Under the pieces are notes generated by a model. The model ran no database searches and had not been told where the DNA came from. It worked only from the letters and a program-made list of their open reading frames with translations. DNA of 56,148 nt from Oscillospiraceae bacterium. Its GTDB lineage: Bacteria; Bacillota; Clostridia; Oscillospirales; Ruminococcaceae. Location: positions 1 to 56,148 of the forward strand of contig JAETSQ010000011.1 in the NCBI GenBank assembly GCA_021769525.1, read 5' to 3'. Made by a program: the position numbers and the translations under genes. This document shows, in pieces, positions 16,908 to 24,567 of the stretch (positions are counted from its first letter, which is position 1; every line of letters begins with the position of its first letter).

Positions 16908-18206
16908 ATGGCACAGGTCTTAGTCATCGCGGATGACCTCACCGGAGCCAACGCCACAGGCGTGCTGCTGAAGAAAAACGGCTTCGACACCTACACCGTC
17001 CTGGATGCCGCCAACGGCGCCGACCCCTCCCTGGCGGGCTGCGACTGCCTGGTGGTGCCCACGGAAAGCCGGGCCATCGATCCCCAGGAGGCCTACGACC
17101 GGGTCAAGGCGGCCCTGGTCTCCCTCGCGGGGGAGGAAGTGAAGCTCTACGCCAAGCGCATCGACAGCACCCTGCGGGGCAACCTGGGGAGCGAGACCGA
17201 TGCCTTCCTGGATGTCCTGGGGCCGGAATACACGGCGGTCTGCGTCCCCTGCTTCCCCAGTTCCGGCCGGGTGCTGGTGGGGGGATACCTCCTGGTGAAC
17301 GGGGTGCCCCTGCAAAAGACCGAGGTGGCCAAGGACCCCAAGAACCCCATCACCACCTCCAGCGCCAAGCAGCTCTACCAGGCCCAGTCCCGCTACCCCC
17401 TGGAGACCATCCACCTGGATGACATCGCCAAGGGAGTGGAGAGCCTGGCGGCCCGGATGGCGGCGTCGGCAAAGAACGGCACCCGCATCCTGGTGTGCGA
17501 CTCCGTCTCCATGGAGGATATGGAGACCATCGTGGACGCCCTGGCGGCGGCCAAGCTGAAATTTATCCCGGTGGACCCCGGCGTCTTCACCGCCGTTTCC
17601 GCCAAGCGCGTCCTGCCCCGGAAGAAGGTCACCGGCCCCGGCAAGGTGCTGATGGTCATCGGCAGTGTCAACGGGGTGGCCCGCCGCCAGGTGAAGGAGC
17701 TGCTGACCGACCTGGAGATCGGCCATGTCCGGCTGGATGTCGCCGAGATCCTGGAGAGCGAGGAGCGCCGGAAGGCGGAGGTAGCGCGGGTGACGGAGGC
17801 CCTGCTGGCCTGCGCGGAGGAGTACGAATATCTTGCGGTGATCGGCTCCGGCATCGACCCGGCAAAGCAACTCCCCTTTGAGCCGTACCTGGAAAAATAC
17901 CGCTGCACCGTGGAGGAGCTCAGCTGCATCATCGGGGACGCTTTTGCCGAGACGGCGGTGAACATCCTCCGGAGGAACGACACCTTCCGGGCCATCTACT
18001 CCACCGGCGGGGACATCACCGCCGCCATCAACCGGCAGATGGGCACCGTGGGGCTGCGGCTCCTGGATGAGGTGGTCCCCCTGGCGGGGTACGGGGAGCT
18101 CATCGGCGGCGCGTTTTCCGGGATGAAGTTCATCAGCAAGGGCGGTATGGTGGGGGACGAAAAGGCCATGGTCACCTGCGCCCGGTATCTGCGGGAAAAG
18201 ATCTGA
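16908..18206 (+). CDS. dtnK: Four-carbon acid sugar kinase (DUF1537 family; D-threonate/erythronate kinase-like)
   Basis: ATP-dependent kinase family that phosphorylates the 4-hydroxyl of acid sugars such as D-threonate or erythronate. 432 aa from the ATG at 16908, preceded by CGGAGGTGAAG. The N-terminal sugar-binding domain begins VLVIADDLTGANATGV; the C-terminal nucleotide-binding domain shows STGGDITAAI and GGAFSGMKFISKGGMVGD. The next gene encodes a PdxA2-type dehydrogenase, the known partner that oxidises the 4-phospho-acid, giving DHAP after decarboxylation. Substrate identity (D-threonate versus an isomer) cannot be read from the sequence; the gene symbol is by pathway context. Confidence 0.85.
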   Translation: MAQVLVIADDLTGANATGVLLKKNGFDTYTVLDAANGADPSLAGCDCLVVPTESRAIDPQEAYDRVKAALVSLAGEEVKLYAKRIDSTLRGNLGSETDAFLDVLGPEYTAVCVPCFPSSGRVLVGGYLLVNGVPLQKTEVAKDPKNPITTSSAKQLYQAQSRYPLETIHLDDIAKGVESLAARMAASAKNGTRILVCDSVSMEDMETIVDALAAAKLKFIPVDPGVFTAVSAKRVLPRKKVTGPGKVLMVIGSVNGVARRQVKELLTDLEIGHVRLDVAEILESEERRKAEVARVTEALLACAEEYEYLAVIGSGIDPAKQLPFEPYLEKYRCTVEELSCIIGDAFAETAVNILRRNDTFRAIYSTGGDITAAINRQMGTVGLRLLDEVVPLAGYGELIGGAFSGMKFISKGGMVGDEKAMVTCARYLREKI

Positions 18207-18259
18207 TCCTTCGCGGCCTGGGGCCGCCTCTCCATAGATGAAGAAAGGATGTGCTGCAT

Positions 18260-19261
18260 ATGGAAAGACCTTTTATCGCGATCCCCCTGGGGGATCCCGC
18301 CGGCATCGGGCCGGAGATCGTTCTGAAGACCCTGGCGGACCCGGAGGTCACCGCCATCTCCAGATGCGTGGTGGTGGGGGACGCCAAGGTGCTGAAAAAC
18401 GCCATGACCTTCCCCGGCATCCCCACCCTGGAGATCAAGGTCATCCACGAGCCGGAGGAGGGGGACTACTCCCAGGGGGTGCTGAACCTCATCGACCTCT
18501 GCAACGTGGACATGGCCAAGTTCCCCATCGGCCAGGTGGACGGGATGTGCGGCAAGGCCGCCTATGAGTACATCGCAAAGAGCATCGAGCTGGCCAACGC
18601 CCACAAGGTGGCCGCGGTCTCCACCACCCCGGTGAACAAGGAGTCCTTCAAGGCCGGCGGGGTGAACTTCATCGGCCATACCGAGATCTTCGGCGCCCTC
18701 ACCGGCACCGCCGACCCCCTCACCCTCTTTGAGGTGCACGGGATGCGGGTCTTCTTCCTCAGCCGCCACGTCTCCCTGCGCAAGGCCTGCGACATGGTCA
18801 CCAAGGAGCGGATCAAGGACTACGTCCGCCGCTGCACCGATGCCCTGCGGGTGCTGGGCATCACCGAGGGGACCATGGCTATCGCCGGCCTCAACCCCCA
18901 CAGCGGGGAGCACGGCCTCTTTGGCGACGAGGAGGTCCGGGAGGTCATCCCCGCGGTGGAGGAGCTCCAGAAGGAGGGCTACAAGGTGGTCGGGCCCATC
19001 GGGGCGGATTCGGTATTCCACCAGGCGCTCCACGGCCGCTACAACAGCGTCCTGAGCCTCTACCACGACCAGGGGCACATCGCCACCAAGACCCTGGACT
19101 TTGAACGCACCATCTCCATCACCGCCGGAATGCCCATCCTGCGCACCTCCGTGGACCACGGGACCGCTCTGGACATCGCCGGCACCGGCAAGGCAAGTGC
19201 TGTCAGCCTCATCGAGGCAGTGCGGCTGGCAGTAAAATATGCGCCCAACTTCATGGGGTAA
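18260..19261 (+). CDS. pdxA2: PdxA2-type 4-phospho-D-threonate 3-dehydrogenase
   Basis: NAD-dependent oxidative decarboxylase of the PdxA family; PdxA2 paralogues act on 4-phospho-D-threonate or -erythronate rather than in vitamin B6 synthesis. 333 aa. Motifs include the opening [16 protein letters not shown], the substrate segment [14 protein letters not shown], and the metal-binding region PIGADSVF...[12 protein letters not shown] with the expected His residues, then [25 protein letters not shown] at 18260 has AAAGGA ten bases upstream; a GTG at 18251 is too close to that site. The DUF1537 kinase in front argues for the catabolic role. Confidence 0.88.
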   Translation: MERPFIAIPLGDPAGIGPEIVLKTLADPEVTAISRCVVVGDAKVLKNAMTFPGIPTLEIKVIHEPEEGDYSQGVLNLIDLCNVDMAKFPIGQVDGMCGKAAYEYIAKSIELANAHKVAAVSTTPVNKESFKAGGVNFIGHTEIFGALTGTADPLTLFEVHGMRVFFLSRHVSLRKACDMVTKERIKDYVRRCTDALRVLGITEGTMAIAGLNPHSGEHGLFGDEEVREVIPAVEELQKEGYKVVGPIGADSVFHQALHGRYNSVLSLYHDQGHIATKTLDFERTISITAGMPILRTSVDHGTALDIAGTGKASAVSLIEAVRLAVKYAPNFMG

Positions 19262-19303
19262 CCTGTTTGAGGTGGGTATCTATCTGAGAGGAGAGTAAAC
19301 TTT

Positions 19304-20665
19304 ATGCAAATGATCATCGCTTTGATTATCGGCATCGCCCTGCTGCTCCTTCTGGTCCTCAAGACCAAGGTGCACCCCTTCCTGGCGCTCATCATCTCCG
19401 CCACCTTCATCGGCATCGCCGGCGGCCTGCCCGCGGGGGATGTCCCCAACGCCATCATCAGTGGCTTCGGCGGCACCCTGGGCAGCATCGGCATCATCAT
19501 CGGCTTCGGCGTCATGATGGGTCAGATCTTTGATAAGACCGGCGCCGCCGAGCGGATGGCCCTCACCTTCATCAAACTCTTCGGCAAGAAGCGTGAGCAC
19601 TGGGCCATGGCCCTCACCGGCTTCATCGTCTCCATCCCCATCTTCTGCGATTCCGGCTTTGTTGTGGTGAGCCCCATCGCCAAGGCCATCTCCAAAAAGA
19701 CCGGCCGCTCCATCGTTGCCATCGCCGGCCCTCTGGCTGCCGGCCTGGTCATCACCCACTCCCTGGTCCCTCCCACCCCCGGCCCTCTGGGCGTGGCGGG
19801 CACCTTTGGGGCGGATGTTGGCGTCATCATCCTGCTGGGCATCGTCCTGGCCATCCCCATGGCCATCGCCTGCTGCCTCTACTCCGGCTGGTATGCCAAG
19901 AAGCTGTACCAGATCCCCGCGGATGACGGCGAGAACTGGATCCGCCCCGCCAAGGAGCTGGAGTACACCGAGGTCTCCCTGCGGGAGTCCAAGGACCTGC
20001 CCTCCGCCTTCAATTCCTTCCTGCCCCTGGTGGCCCCCATCATCCTCATCCTCATCAACAACCTGGCCAAGGCCCTGAACCCCGACTTTGCCTCCACCAC
20101 CTTCGGCCAGATCATGGGCTTCCTGGGCACCCCCATCATCGCCGTTGGCATCGGTCTGCTGCTGGCTATCTTCGTTCTGGGCGCCGGCATGACCAAAGAC
20201 GAGTGCATCGACGAGATGAATAAGGGCATCAAGAGCGCCGGCCTCATCATCCTGGTCACCGGCGCCGGCGGCGCCCTGGGCAACATCCTGAAGGTCAGCG
20301 GCACCGGCGACTTCATCGCCGAGCAGATGGCCAAGACCGCCATCCCCATCATCATCCTGCCCTTCCTGATCTCCACCCTGGTCCGCTTTGTGCAGGGTTC
20401 CGGCACCGTGGCTATGGTCACCGCCGCCGGCATCTGCGCCCCCATCATCCAGGCTGCCGGTGCCAGCGTCGTGCTGGGCACCTTCGCCTGCTGCATGGGT
20501 TCCCTGTTCTTCTCCTACTTCAACGACAGCTACTTCTGGGTGGTCAACAACCTCATGGGCATCAAGGACACCAAAGAGCAGATCATGAACTGGTCTGTCT
20601 GCTCCACCATCGCCTGGGGCGTTGGCTTTGCGGAGCTGCTGATCCTCAGCATCTTCATCCACTAA
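19304..20665 (+). CDS. GntP family gluconate/sugar-acid:H+ symporter
   Basis: 453-aa inner-membrane permease of the GntP family, which imports gluconate and related sugar acids with protons. Hydrophobic throughout with about 12 helices. Family marks include GFGGTLGSIGIIIGFGVMMG (about residue 55), FDKTGAAERMA, and the SLVPPTPGPLGVA loop. It follows pdxA2 by 42 bases with a GAGAGGAG site and is followed by a terminator, so it closes the operon. The probable substrate is the same acid used by the kinase and dehydrogenase upstream. Confidence 0.9.
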   Translation: MQMIIALIIGIALLLLLVLKTKVHPFLALIISATFIGIAGGLPAGDVPNAIISGFGGTLGSIGIIIGFGVMMGQIFDKTGAAERMALTFIKLFGKKREHWAMALTGFIVSIPIFCDSGFVVVSPIAKAISKKTGRSIVAIAGPLAAGLVITHSLVPPTPGPLGVAGTFGADVGVIILLGIVLAIPMAIACCLYSGWYAKKLYQIPADDGENWIRPAKELEYTEVSLRESKDLPSAFNSFLPLVAPIILILINNLAKALNPDFASTTFGQIMGFLGTPIIAVGIGLLLAIFVLGAGMTKDECIDEMNKGIKSAGLIILVTGAGGALGNILKVSGTGDFIAEQMAKTAIPIIILPFLISTLVRFVQGSGTVAMVTAAGICAPIIQAAGASVVLGTFACCMGSLFFSYFNDSYFWVVNNLMGIKDTKEQIMNWSVCSTIAWGVGFAELLILSIFIH

Positions 20666-20717
20666 GCTGCCAAAATCACGGGGCGCTGCCCCATGCCTCA
20701 CTTATCACTTTCAGCAC

Positions 20718-20749
20718 AAAAGGGCCGGGCTTTATGCCCGGCCCTTTGA
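20718..20749 (+). terminator. Intrinsic terminator after gntP
   Basis: AAAGGGCCGGGC, loop TTTAT, GCCCGGCCCTTT: a 12-bp perfect stem about 55 bases beyond the stop. The stem ends in A/T runs on both sides, so it may work in both directions. A smaller GGGGCGCTGCCCC hairpin precedes it at about 20679. Confidence 0.75.
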
Positions 20750-20847
20750 CTTGTCGCTACGACAAGCAGCACAGTTCTTTACCGTCTCGAAAACACCCCT
20801 GCCCTCCGGAACATCTCGTCCCCACAGCTCAATATTGAGATCGGAGG

Positions 20848-21057
20848 TCACGCGTACCTCAGTCTGCCCTTCGGCTCAGGGATTGGACGGCCTAATTCCG
20901 CAGCGGTCTCAATCCACTCCTGGATGACCTTTTCCACATTCTTCACTGCCTCAGAGGCAGTCGGGCCGTCCGCCATACAACCGGCAAGCTCAGGAACTTC
21001 AGCGATATACGCATTATCGTCATGGCTCCAGTAAATGATGATCTCATACTTACTCAT
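20848..21057 (-). CDS. hicB: HicB-like antitoxin
   Basis: 69-aa protein with the HicB ferredoxin-like pattern: YEIIIYWSHDDNAYIAEVPELAGCMADGPTASEAVKNVEKVIQEW. HicB binds and neutralises HicA. This copy stops right after the core and has no C-terminal ribbon-helix-helix or HTH segment. Three ATG codons stand in a row (21063, 21060, 21057); the third is best spaced from GGAGG. The start overlaps the end of the upstream hicA-like gene. Confidence 0.82.
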   Translation of the reverse strand: MSKYEIIIYWSHDDNAYIAEVPELAGCMADGPTASEAVKNVEKVIQEWIETAAELGRPIPEPKGRLRYA

Positions 21058-21295
21058 CATCATCGCCTCCTAAACGATACTTCAGAATGATCTCACGAAC
21101 CTGTTTTACCTGATACGGCTTAGCTTTGCTGCCTGCCGGCTGGATATTTACGATTTCCTCCACCCCGTCTTTCGTAAAGATGAAGTGGTCCCCTCGAACA
21201 CGGCGGTCAAGCACCGAGCAAAGGTCTGAAAACAAAATATTTTTGTCCTGCCTTCCGCTCAGTATTGACTGCATCAGTTTTTCGTGCTGGCCCAT
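21050..21295 (-). CDS. hicA: HicA-like mRNA interferase toxin
   Basis: 81-aa protein of the HicA/YcfA type, a small double-stranded-RNA-binding-fold ribonuclease. The active-site His is in the strand RGDHFIFTKDGVEEIVNIQP, followed by the typical AKPYQVKQVREIILKY helix. It precedes hicB and overlaps it, the common hicAB order. At 81 aa it has a longer N-terminus than minimal HicA. GGAGG lies before the ATG at 21295. Confidence 0.8.
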   Translation of the reverse strand: MGQHEKLMQSILSGRQDKNILFSDLCSVLDRRVRGDHFIFTKDGVEEIVNIQPAGSKAKPYQVKQVREIILKYRLGGDDDE

Positions 21296-21324
21296 GCTAT
21301 TTTCCTCCGGCTTTATTGTTCCCT

Positions 21325-21363
21325 TGCATATTCATTCTATCAGACTTTCGCCAGATATGCAAT
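21325..21363 (-). promoter_or_regulatory. hicAB promoter with inverted repeat (possible operator)
   Basis: Minus strand TTGCAT (21358-21363) and TAGAAT (21335-21340), spacing 17. A perfect inverted repeat TTGCATAT (21325-21332) / ATATGCAA (21356-21363) brackets the promoter, overlapping the -35 and the start region. Confidence 0.6.
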
Positions 21364-21546
21364 CAAAATTCGGAGCTGCCTGCCCTTGTTCGGTCACAGC
21401 TTCTCGCCGCATACCGGGCAGGTCATTTGGTGGCCTTCTTTCCGTCCTTTCGTGGACGGTGCTGTGTTCTGCCCGGACTTCCAATCGGGGCCGCCGCCTG
21501 CGGCGGCAGGAATACGGCGGATTCGCCGCCGCTTCTGGGGCACAGG

Positions 21547-21575
21547 TTGCAAACAAAGCCATGATGGGTTATAAT
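21547..21575 (+). promoter_or_regulatory. Sigma-A-like promoter of the chromate transporter genes
   Basis: TTGCAA (21547-21552) and TATAAT (21570-21575), spacing 17, about 35 bases before the start codon. Confidence 0.7.
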
Positions 21576-21611
21576 AGGTTCCCAAGAAAAAAGCGGAGGT
21601 CTGATGTCTGT

Positions 21612-22190
21612 ATGAAACCGAAGAACATCATCTGGGAGCTGTTCGCCACCTTCTTCAAGATCGGGCTGTTCACCTTTGGCGGCGGCTACGCCATGCTGCC
21701 GGTGATCGGGAGCATCTGCGTAGAGGACAAACAGTGGATCACCCACGACGAAATGATGAACATCACCGTCATCGCGGAATCCACCCCCGGCCCCATGTCC
21801 ATCAACTGCGCCACCTATGTGGGCTACCAGCAGGGACGGGTACTGGGCTCCATCGCCGCCACTGCCGGCACCGTCGCCCCCTCCTTCCTCATCATCTACG
21901 CCATCTCCATGTTTTTGGATAACTTCCTGGAGATCACCTTTATCGCCAACGCCTTCCGGGGCATCCAGGCGGCGGTGGGCATCCTCATCCTGGACGCCGC
22001 CATCACCATGCTGCGGAAGATGCACCACACCCGCCTTTCCACTGCCATCTTTGCCGTGGCGGCGGTCCTGCTGCTGGCGGGGGACCTGCTGGCGGTCCAC
22101 ATCTCCTCCATTGCCCTGATGGTGGCCGCGGGAGTCATCAGCTTTGCGGTCTTCGCCGTCGCCGGCCGGAAGGGGGGCGAGGGAGCATGA
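21612..22190 (+). CDS. Chromate transporter subunit 1 (short-chain ChrA family)
   Basis: 192-aa membrane protein, half the size of full ChrA, of the type that works as a heterodimer with a second half-length subunit. The ChrA signature is clear: FFKIGLFTFGGGYAMLPV (residues 12-29) and AESTPGPMSINCATYVGYQQG (about 57-77). About six helices. ATG at 21612, with GCGGAGG 12 bases upstream. It overlaps the next gene by four bases (ATGA). Real substrates of such pairs in gut anaerobes are often untested; export of chromate or another oxyanion is the family assignment. Confidence 0.88.
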   Translation: MKPKNIIWELFATFFKIGLFTFGGGYAMLPVIGSICVEDKQWITHDEMMNITVIAESTPGPMSINCATYVGYQQGRVLGSIAATAGTVAPSFLIIYAISMFLDNFLEITFIANAFRGIQAAVGILILDAAITMLRKMHHTRLSTAIFAVAAVLLLAGDLLAVHISSIALMVAAGVISFAVFAVAGRKGGEGA

Positions 22191-22756
22191 GGATCTATCT
22201 GGAGCTGTTCCTGGGCTTTTTGCAGGTGGGGTGCTTCTCCTTCGGGGGGGCCTACGCCGCCATCCCCCTCATCCGGGACGTGGTCATCGCCTACGGCTGG
22301 CTGGACGACGAGGCCCTCAGCTACATGATCGCCATCAGCGAGAGCACCCCCGGCCCCATCATGGTGAACCTTGCCACCTACGTGGGCAGCAGCCAGGGGG
22401 GGCTCCTGGGGGCCTTCCTAGCTACCTTCGCGGTGATCTTCCCCGCCTTTGTCATCATCCTGCTGGTCCTGGTGATCTTAAAGACCCTGCTGAAAAACCC
22501 CGCCTTCCAGGCGGTGCTGGGGGGCCTGAAGCCCTGCGTCATCGGCATCATTCTGGCTACCGGCCTCAATATGAGCATCGGCTACATCTTCGCCCCCTCC
22601 GGGGAGATGGCGGTCCTCCAGGTGAAGCCCTTTATCATCACCGCCCTGCTGGCGGCCATCTGGTTCCCGGTGAAGTACCTGCGCAAGAAGAAGTTCTCCC
22701 CCCTCACCCTCATCGCCATCGCCGCCTGCCTGGGGGTGGTGGTCTACGGCCTGTAG
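22187..22756 (+). CDS. Chromate transporter subunit 2 (short-chain ChrA family)
   Basis: 189-aa partner of the preceding gene, homologous to it: FLGFLQVGCFSFGGAYAAIPLI (residues 8-29) and SESTPGPIMVNLATYVGSSQGG (about 51-72). The paired halves are expected in opposite membrane orientation. ATGA overlap with subunit 1 gives translational coupling. A GC-rich hairpin (CCCCCCTTT/AAAGGGGGG, about 22778-22797) follows the stop. Confidence 0.87.
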   Translation: MRIYLELFLGFLQVGCFSFGGAYAAIPLIRDVVIAYGWLDDEALSYMIAISESTPGPIMVNLATYVGSSQGGLLGAFLATFAVIFPAFVIILLVLVILKTLLKNPAFQAVLGGLKPCVIGIILATGLNMSIGYIFAPSGEMAVLQVKPFIITALLAAIWFPVKYLRKKKFSPLTLIAIAACLGVVVYGL

Positions 22757-22855
22757 CGGGGTGCCCCCGGACCCCGCCCCCCTTTGAAAAGGGGGGACGG
22801 AAACTTTACGGGCCTTTGGCCTGTGGAGCCGAAAGTTTTTGACACATGGCATAGC

Positions 22856-22896
22856 AAAAAGACAGCCGGGGGATCTTTCCTCCCTGGCTGTCTTTT
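22856..22896 (+). terminator. Intrinsic terminator after the chromate transporter genes
   Basis: AAAAAGACAGCC, loop of 18 bases, GGCTGTCTTTTC. T-runs on both strands suggest it serves the plus-strand transporter genes and, after copy B of the repeat, the minus-strand gene at 23004. Confidence 0.7.
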
Positions 22897-22929
22897 CTTT
22901 TGTCTCGCATTTCGCAATGACCTTTGTCA

Positions 22930-22976
22930 TTCTTCTTTTTGCTTCTTTTTCTTCTTTTGCAAGAAGAAAAAGAAGT
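22930..22976 (-). repeat. Dispersed palindromic repeat, copy B
   Basis: Read on the minus strand: GC-rich module GGGGCGTTGCTCC, then CTTCTTTTTCTTC, loop, GAAGAAAAAGAAG, then CAAAAAGAAGAA. It follows the stop of the minus-strand gene at 23004 in the same orientation as that gene. Confidence 0.75.
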
Positions 22977-23003
22977 GGGCCGGGAGCAACGCCCCCGTTC
23001 AGC

Positions 23004-23810
23004 CTACGCCTCGATGCTCAGCTCCGGGGCCGGGGCCGGGGCGGCGGCCTCCCCAGTGGGAGCGGCGGACACCGCCGCGGGGGCCGTCTGGGCGGAAAGG
23101 GGATTGCCGGGGACACCGGAAAGCCCCTCCAGGCTGGCCTGGTACTGGGCACGGGTGGCGGCCATCTGCTGCTGGCAGCGGTCATCGATCTCCGCCTCCT
23201 TGATGTACCCCCGCTCCCGGATCATCCGCAGCCGCTGGCGGCGGCGCAGCTCCTGGCGGAGGCTTTGGGCCTTTCGCAGCTCCTTTCCCTCCTCCAGGCG
23301 GCGGCTGCGGGCCTCGGTGAGCTGCTCCCGGTCCAGCTCCCGCTTTTTGCGTCCCGCCCGGACCACCGCACGCTCCAACTGGTTGATGGCGGCCTGGATG
23401 CGGGGGGCGTTATCGCTGTCCTGGCGCTTGGCGGCGCGAAGCTGGGCGATCTGCCGCCGGGCATACCCCGCCGCCGCCCCCACCTGGGACTGGGTCCGGG
23501 CGCGGGAAAGGCGGGCGTAGGCCTCCATGGGGCGGTCGCCGTAGTTGGTGTTTTTGGGGAGGCGGAATTTCTCCCGCTGCTCCTTGGCCTTCTTCTGGGC
23601 CTCCATCATCCGCTCCAGGAGGGAGACCGCTTCCTCGTCCTTCTGGCTGCGGGGGGAAGAGGAGCCGCTGCTGTAGATCACCGCCGGGGTGACCTGGGGC
23701 CGGGCGGGGATGGCGGGGTCCCCCGTCTGGGTCTGTGCCCTGGCCTGGACCGGCTCCGGATTTTGTTTGGGCTGCACGGCGGCCGCGCCGGCGATCTTCT
23801 GGACAGCCAT
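23004..23810 (-). CDS. Unrecognised basic coiled-coil protein
   Basis: 268 aa; I do not recognise the family. The first ~55 residues are Ala/Pro/Gln-rich. From about 55 to 215 the chain is strongly helical and very basic: SLLERMMEAQKKAKEQREKF, then a patch with a proline-bounded NTNYGDRPMEAYARL, then Arg/Gln-rich heptads. The tail is Ala/Pro-rich again. No signal peptide or membrane helix. A GGAGG site precedes the ATG at 23810, and third-position GC is like that of its neighbours, so it is a genuine gene. It lies 81 bases downstream of kptA. A structural or nucleic-acid-associated role would be a guess. Confidence 0.7.
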   Translation of the reverse strand: MAVQKIAGAAAVQPKQNPEPVQARAQTQTGDPAIPARPQVTPAVIYSSGSSSPRSQKDEEAVSLLERMMEAQKKAKEQREKFRLPKNTNYGDRPMEAYARLSRARTQSQVGAAAGYARRQIAQLRAAKRQDSDNAPRIQAAINQLERAVVRAGRKKRELDREQLTEARSRRLEEGKELRKAQSLRQELRRRQRLRMIRERGYIKEAEIDDRCQQQMAATRAQYQASLEGLSGVPGNPLSAQTAPAAVSAAPTGEAAAPAPAPELSIEA

Positions 23811-23891
23811 TTCCGCCCCTCCTTCCTACCTATATATAGGAGATATTCGGCCGGAATGGGAAAAAGGCAAGGTGTTTGGACGGTGACGCAG

Positions 23892-24476
23892 TTATTTTTC
23901 GCCGGGGGCTGTGGGGTATATCAGCTCCTCCTCCAGGACATACCGCCAGGGGACCTCCCGGCAGAGCCAGACCCCATTTTCCGAGAGCCAGAAGGTATAC
24001 CCATCCCCCGCCATGGCGGCGGCATCGATGGGCAGCACCACCGGGCTGCCATGGCGGGCGCCCACTGTGACGGCGGTCTCCACCGCGGCGGAAAGATGCA
24101 CCTGCTGCCGGGACTGACGGGTGATCCCCTCCCGGCGGATGCTCTCCAAAAAGCGGGTGGCGGTGCCGTGGTAGAGGCGGGGCGGCGGGTCCGCCTCCCG
24201 CAGGTCCAGCTCCACCGGGACGGAGTGCCCTTGGTTGGCCCGGATCTTTTTGCCGTCGGGGCTGAAGCTGTACCGCTGCTTGCTGTTCTCCCGGACGATG
24301 CGCTCCAGGGTCTCCCGGTCGATGGCCTTCCCCGCCCGGACACAGCCCCTTAGAAGCTCCTCCACGTCCGCCCAGCCGTGGCGGTCCAGGGTGATGTAGG
24401 CCGCCTGGGGCTGGTGGCGCAGCACCAGGCTGAGGAATCGCCCCAGGGATTCGTCGCTTTGCTTCCTCTGGCTCAA
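23892..24476 (-). CDS. kptA: RNA 2'-phosphotransferase (Tpt1/KptA family)
   Basis: Transfers an internal RNA 2'-phosphate to NAD+, giving ADP-ribose cyclic phosphate. 194 aa. The N-terminal winged domain starts LGRFLSLVLRHQPQAAYITLDRHGWADVEELL, the C-terminal ADP-ribosyltransferase-like lobe has the HSV motif (GHSVPVEL), the LYHGTATRF and IRREGI segments, and SENGVWLCREVP near the end. The conserved Arg-His-Arg-Arg set is consistent with activity. Bacteria lack the fungal tRNA-splicing pathway, so the natural substrate is open. Confidence 0.9.
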   Translation of the reverse strand: MSQRKQSDESLGRFLSLVLRHQPQAAYITLDRHGWADVEELLRGCVRAGKAIDRETLERIVRENSKQRYSFSPDGKKIRANQGHSVPVELDLREADPPPRLYHGTATRFLESIRREGITRQSRQQVHLSAAVETAVTVGARHGSPVVLPIDAAAMAGDGYTFWLSENGVWLCREVPWRYVLEEELIYPTAPGEK

Positions 24477-24567
24477 ATCCTCTCCCCCTCCTCCCCGAAC
24501 TCCTCCAAAAAGGCCCGGAAGCCGGTTTCCCCCGGTCTCCAGGCGCTTTTTCGTTATTTGTAAAAAC

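Larger units (their letters stand above)
21296..21611. other. Divergent intergenic region, hicA / chromate transporter
   Basis: A 316-base gap holding the promoters of both transcription units. A minus-strand frame ends in a zinc-knuckle-like MTCPVCGEKL (about 21395-21424), possibly the relic of a gene, but it has no start region that I can support. Confidence 0.55.

Noticed and set aside
21284-21574. 96-codon plus-strand frame upstream of the chromate transporter
   Set aside because: It crosses the transporter promoter, lacks homology and has no spacing to a start site.
22187-22756. Chromate pair as a fused full-length ChrA with frameshift
   Set aside because: The ATGA overlap, own start and independent ChrA signatures fit the known two-subunit form.
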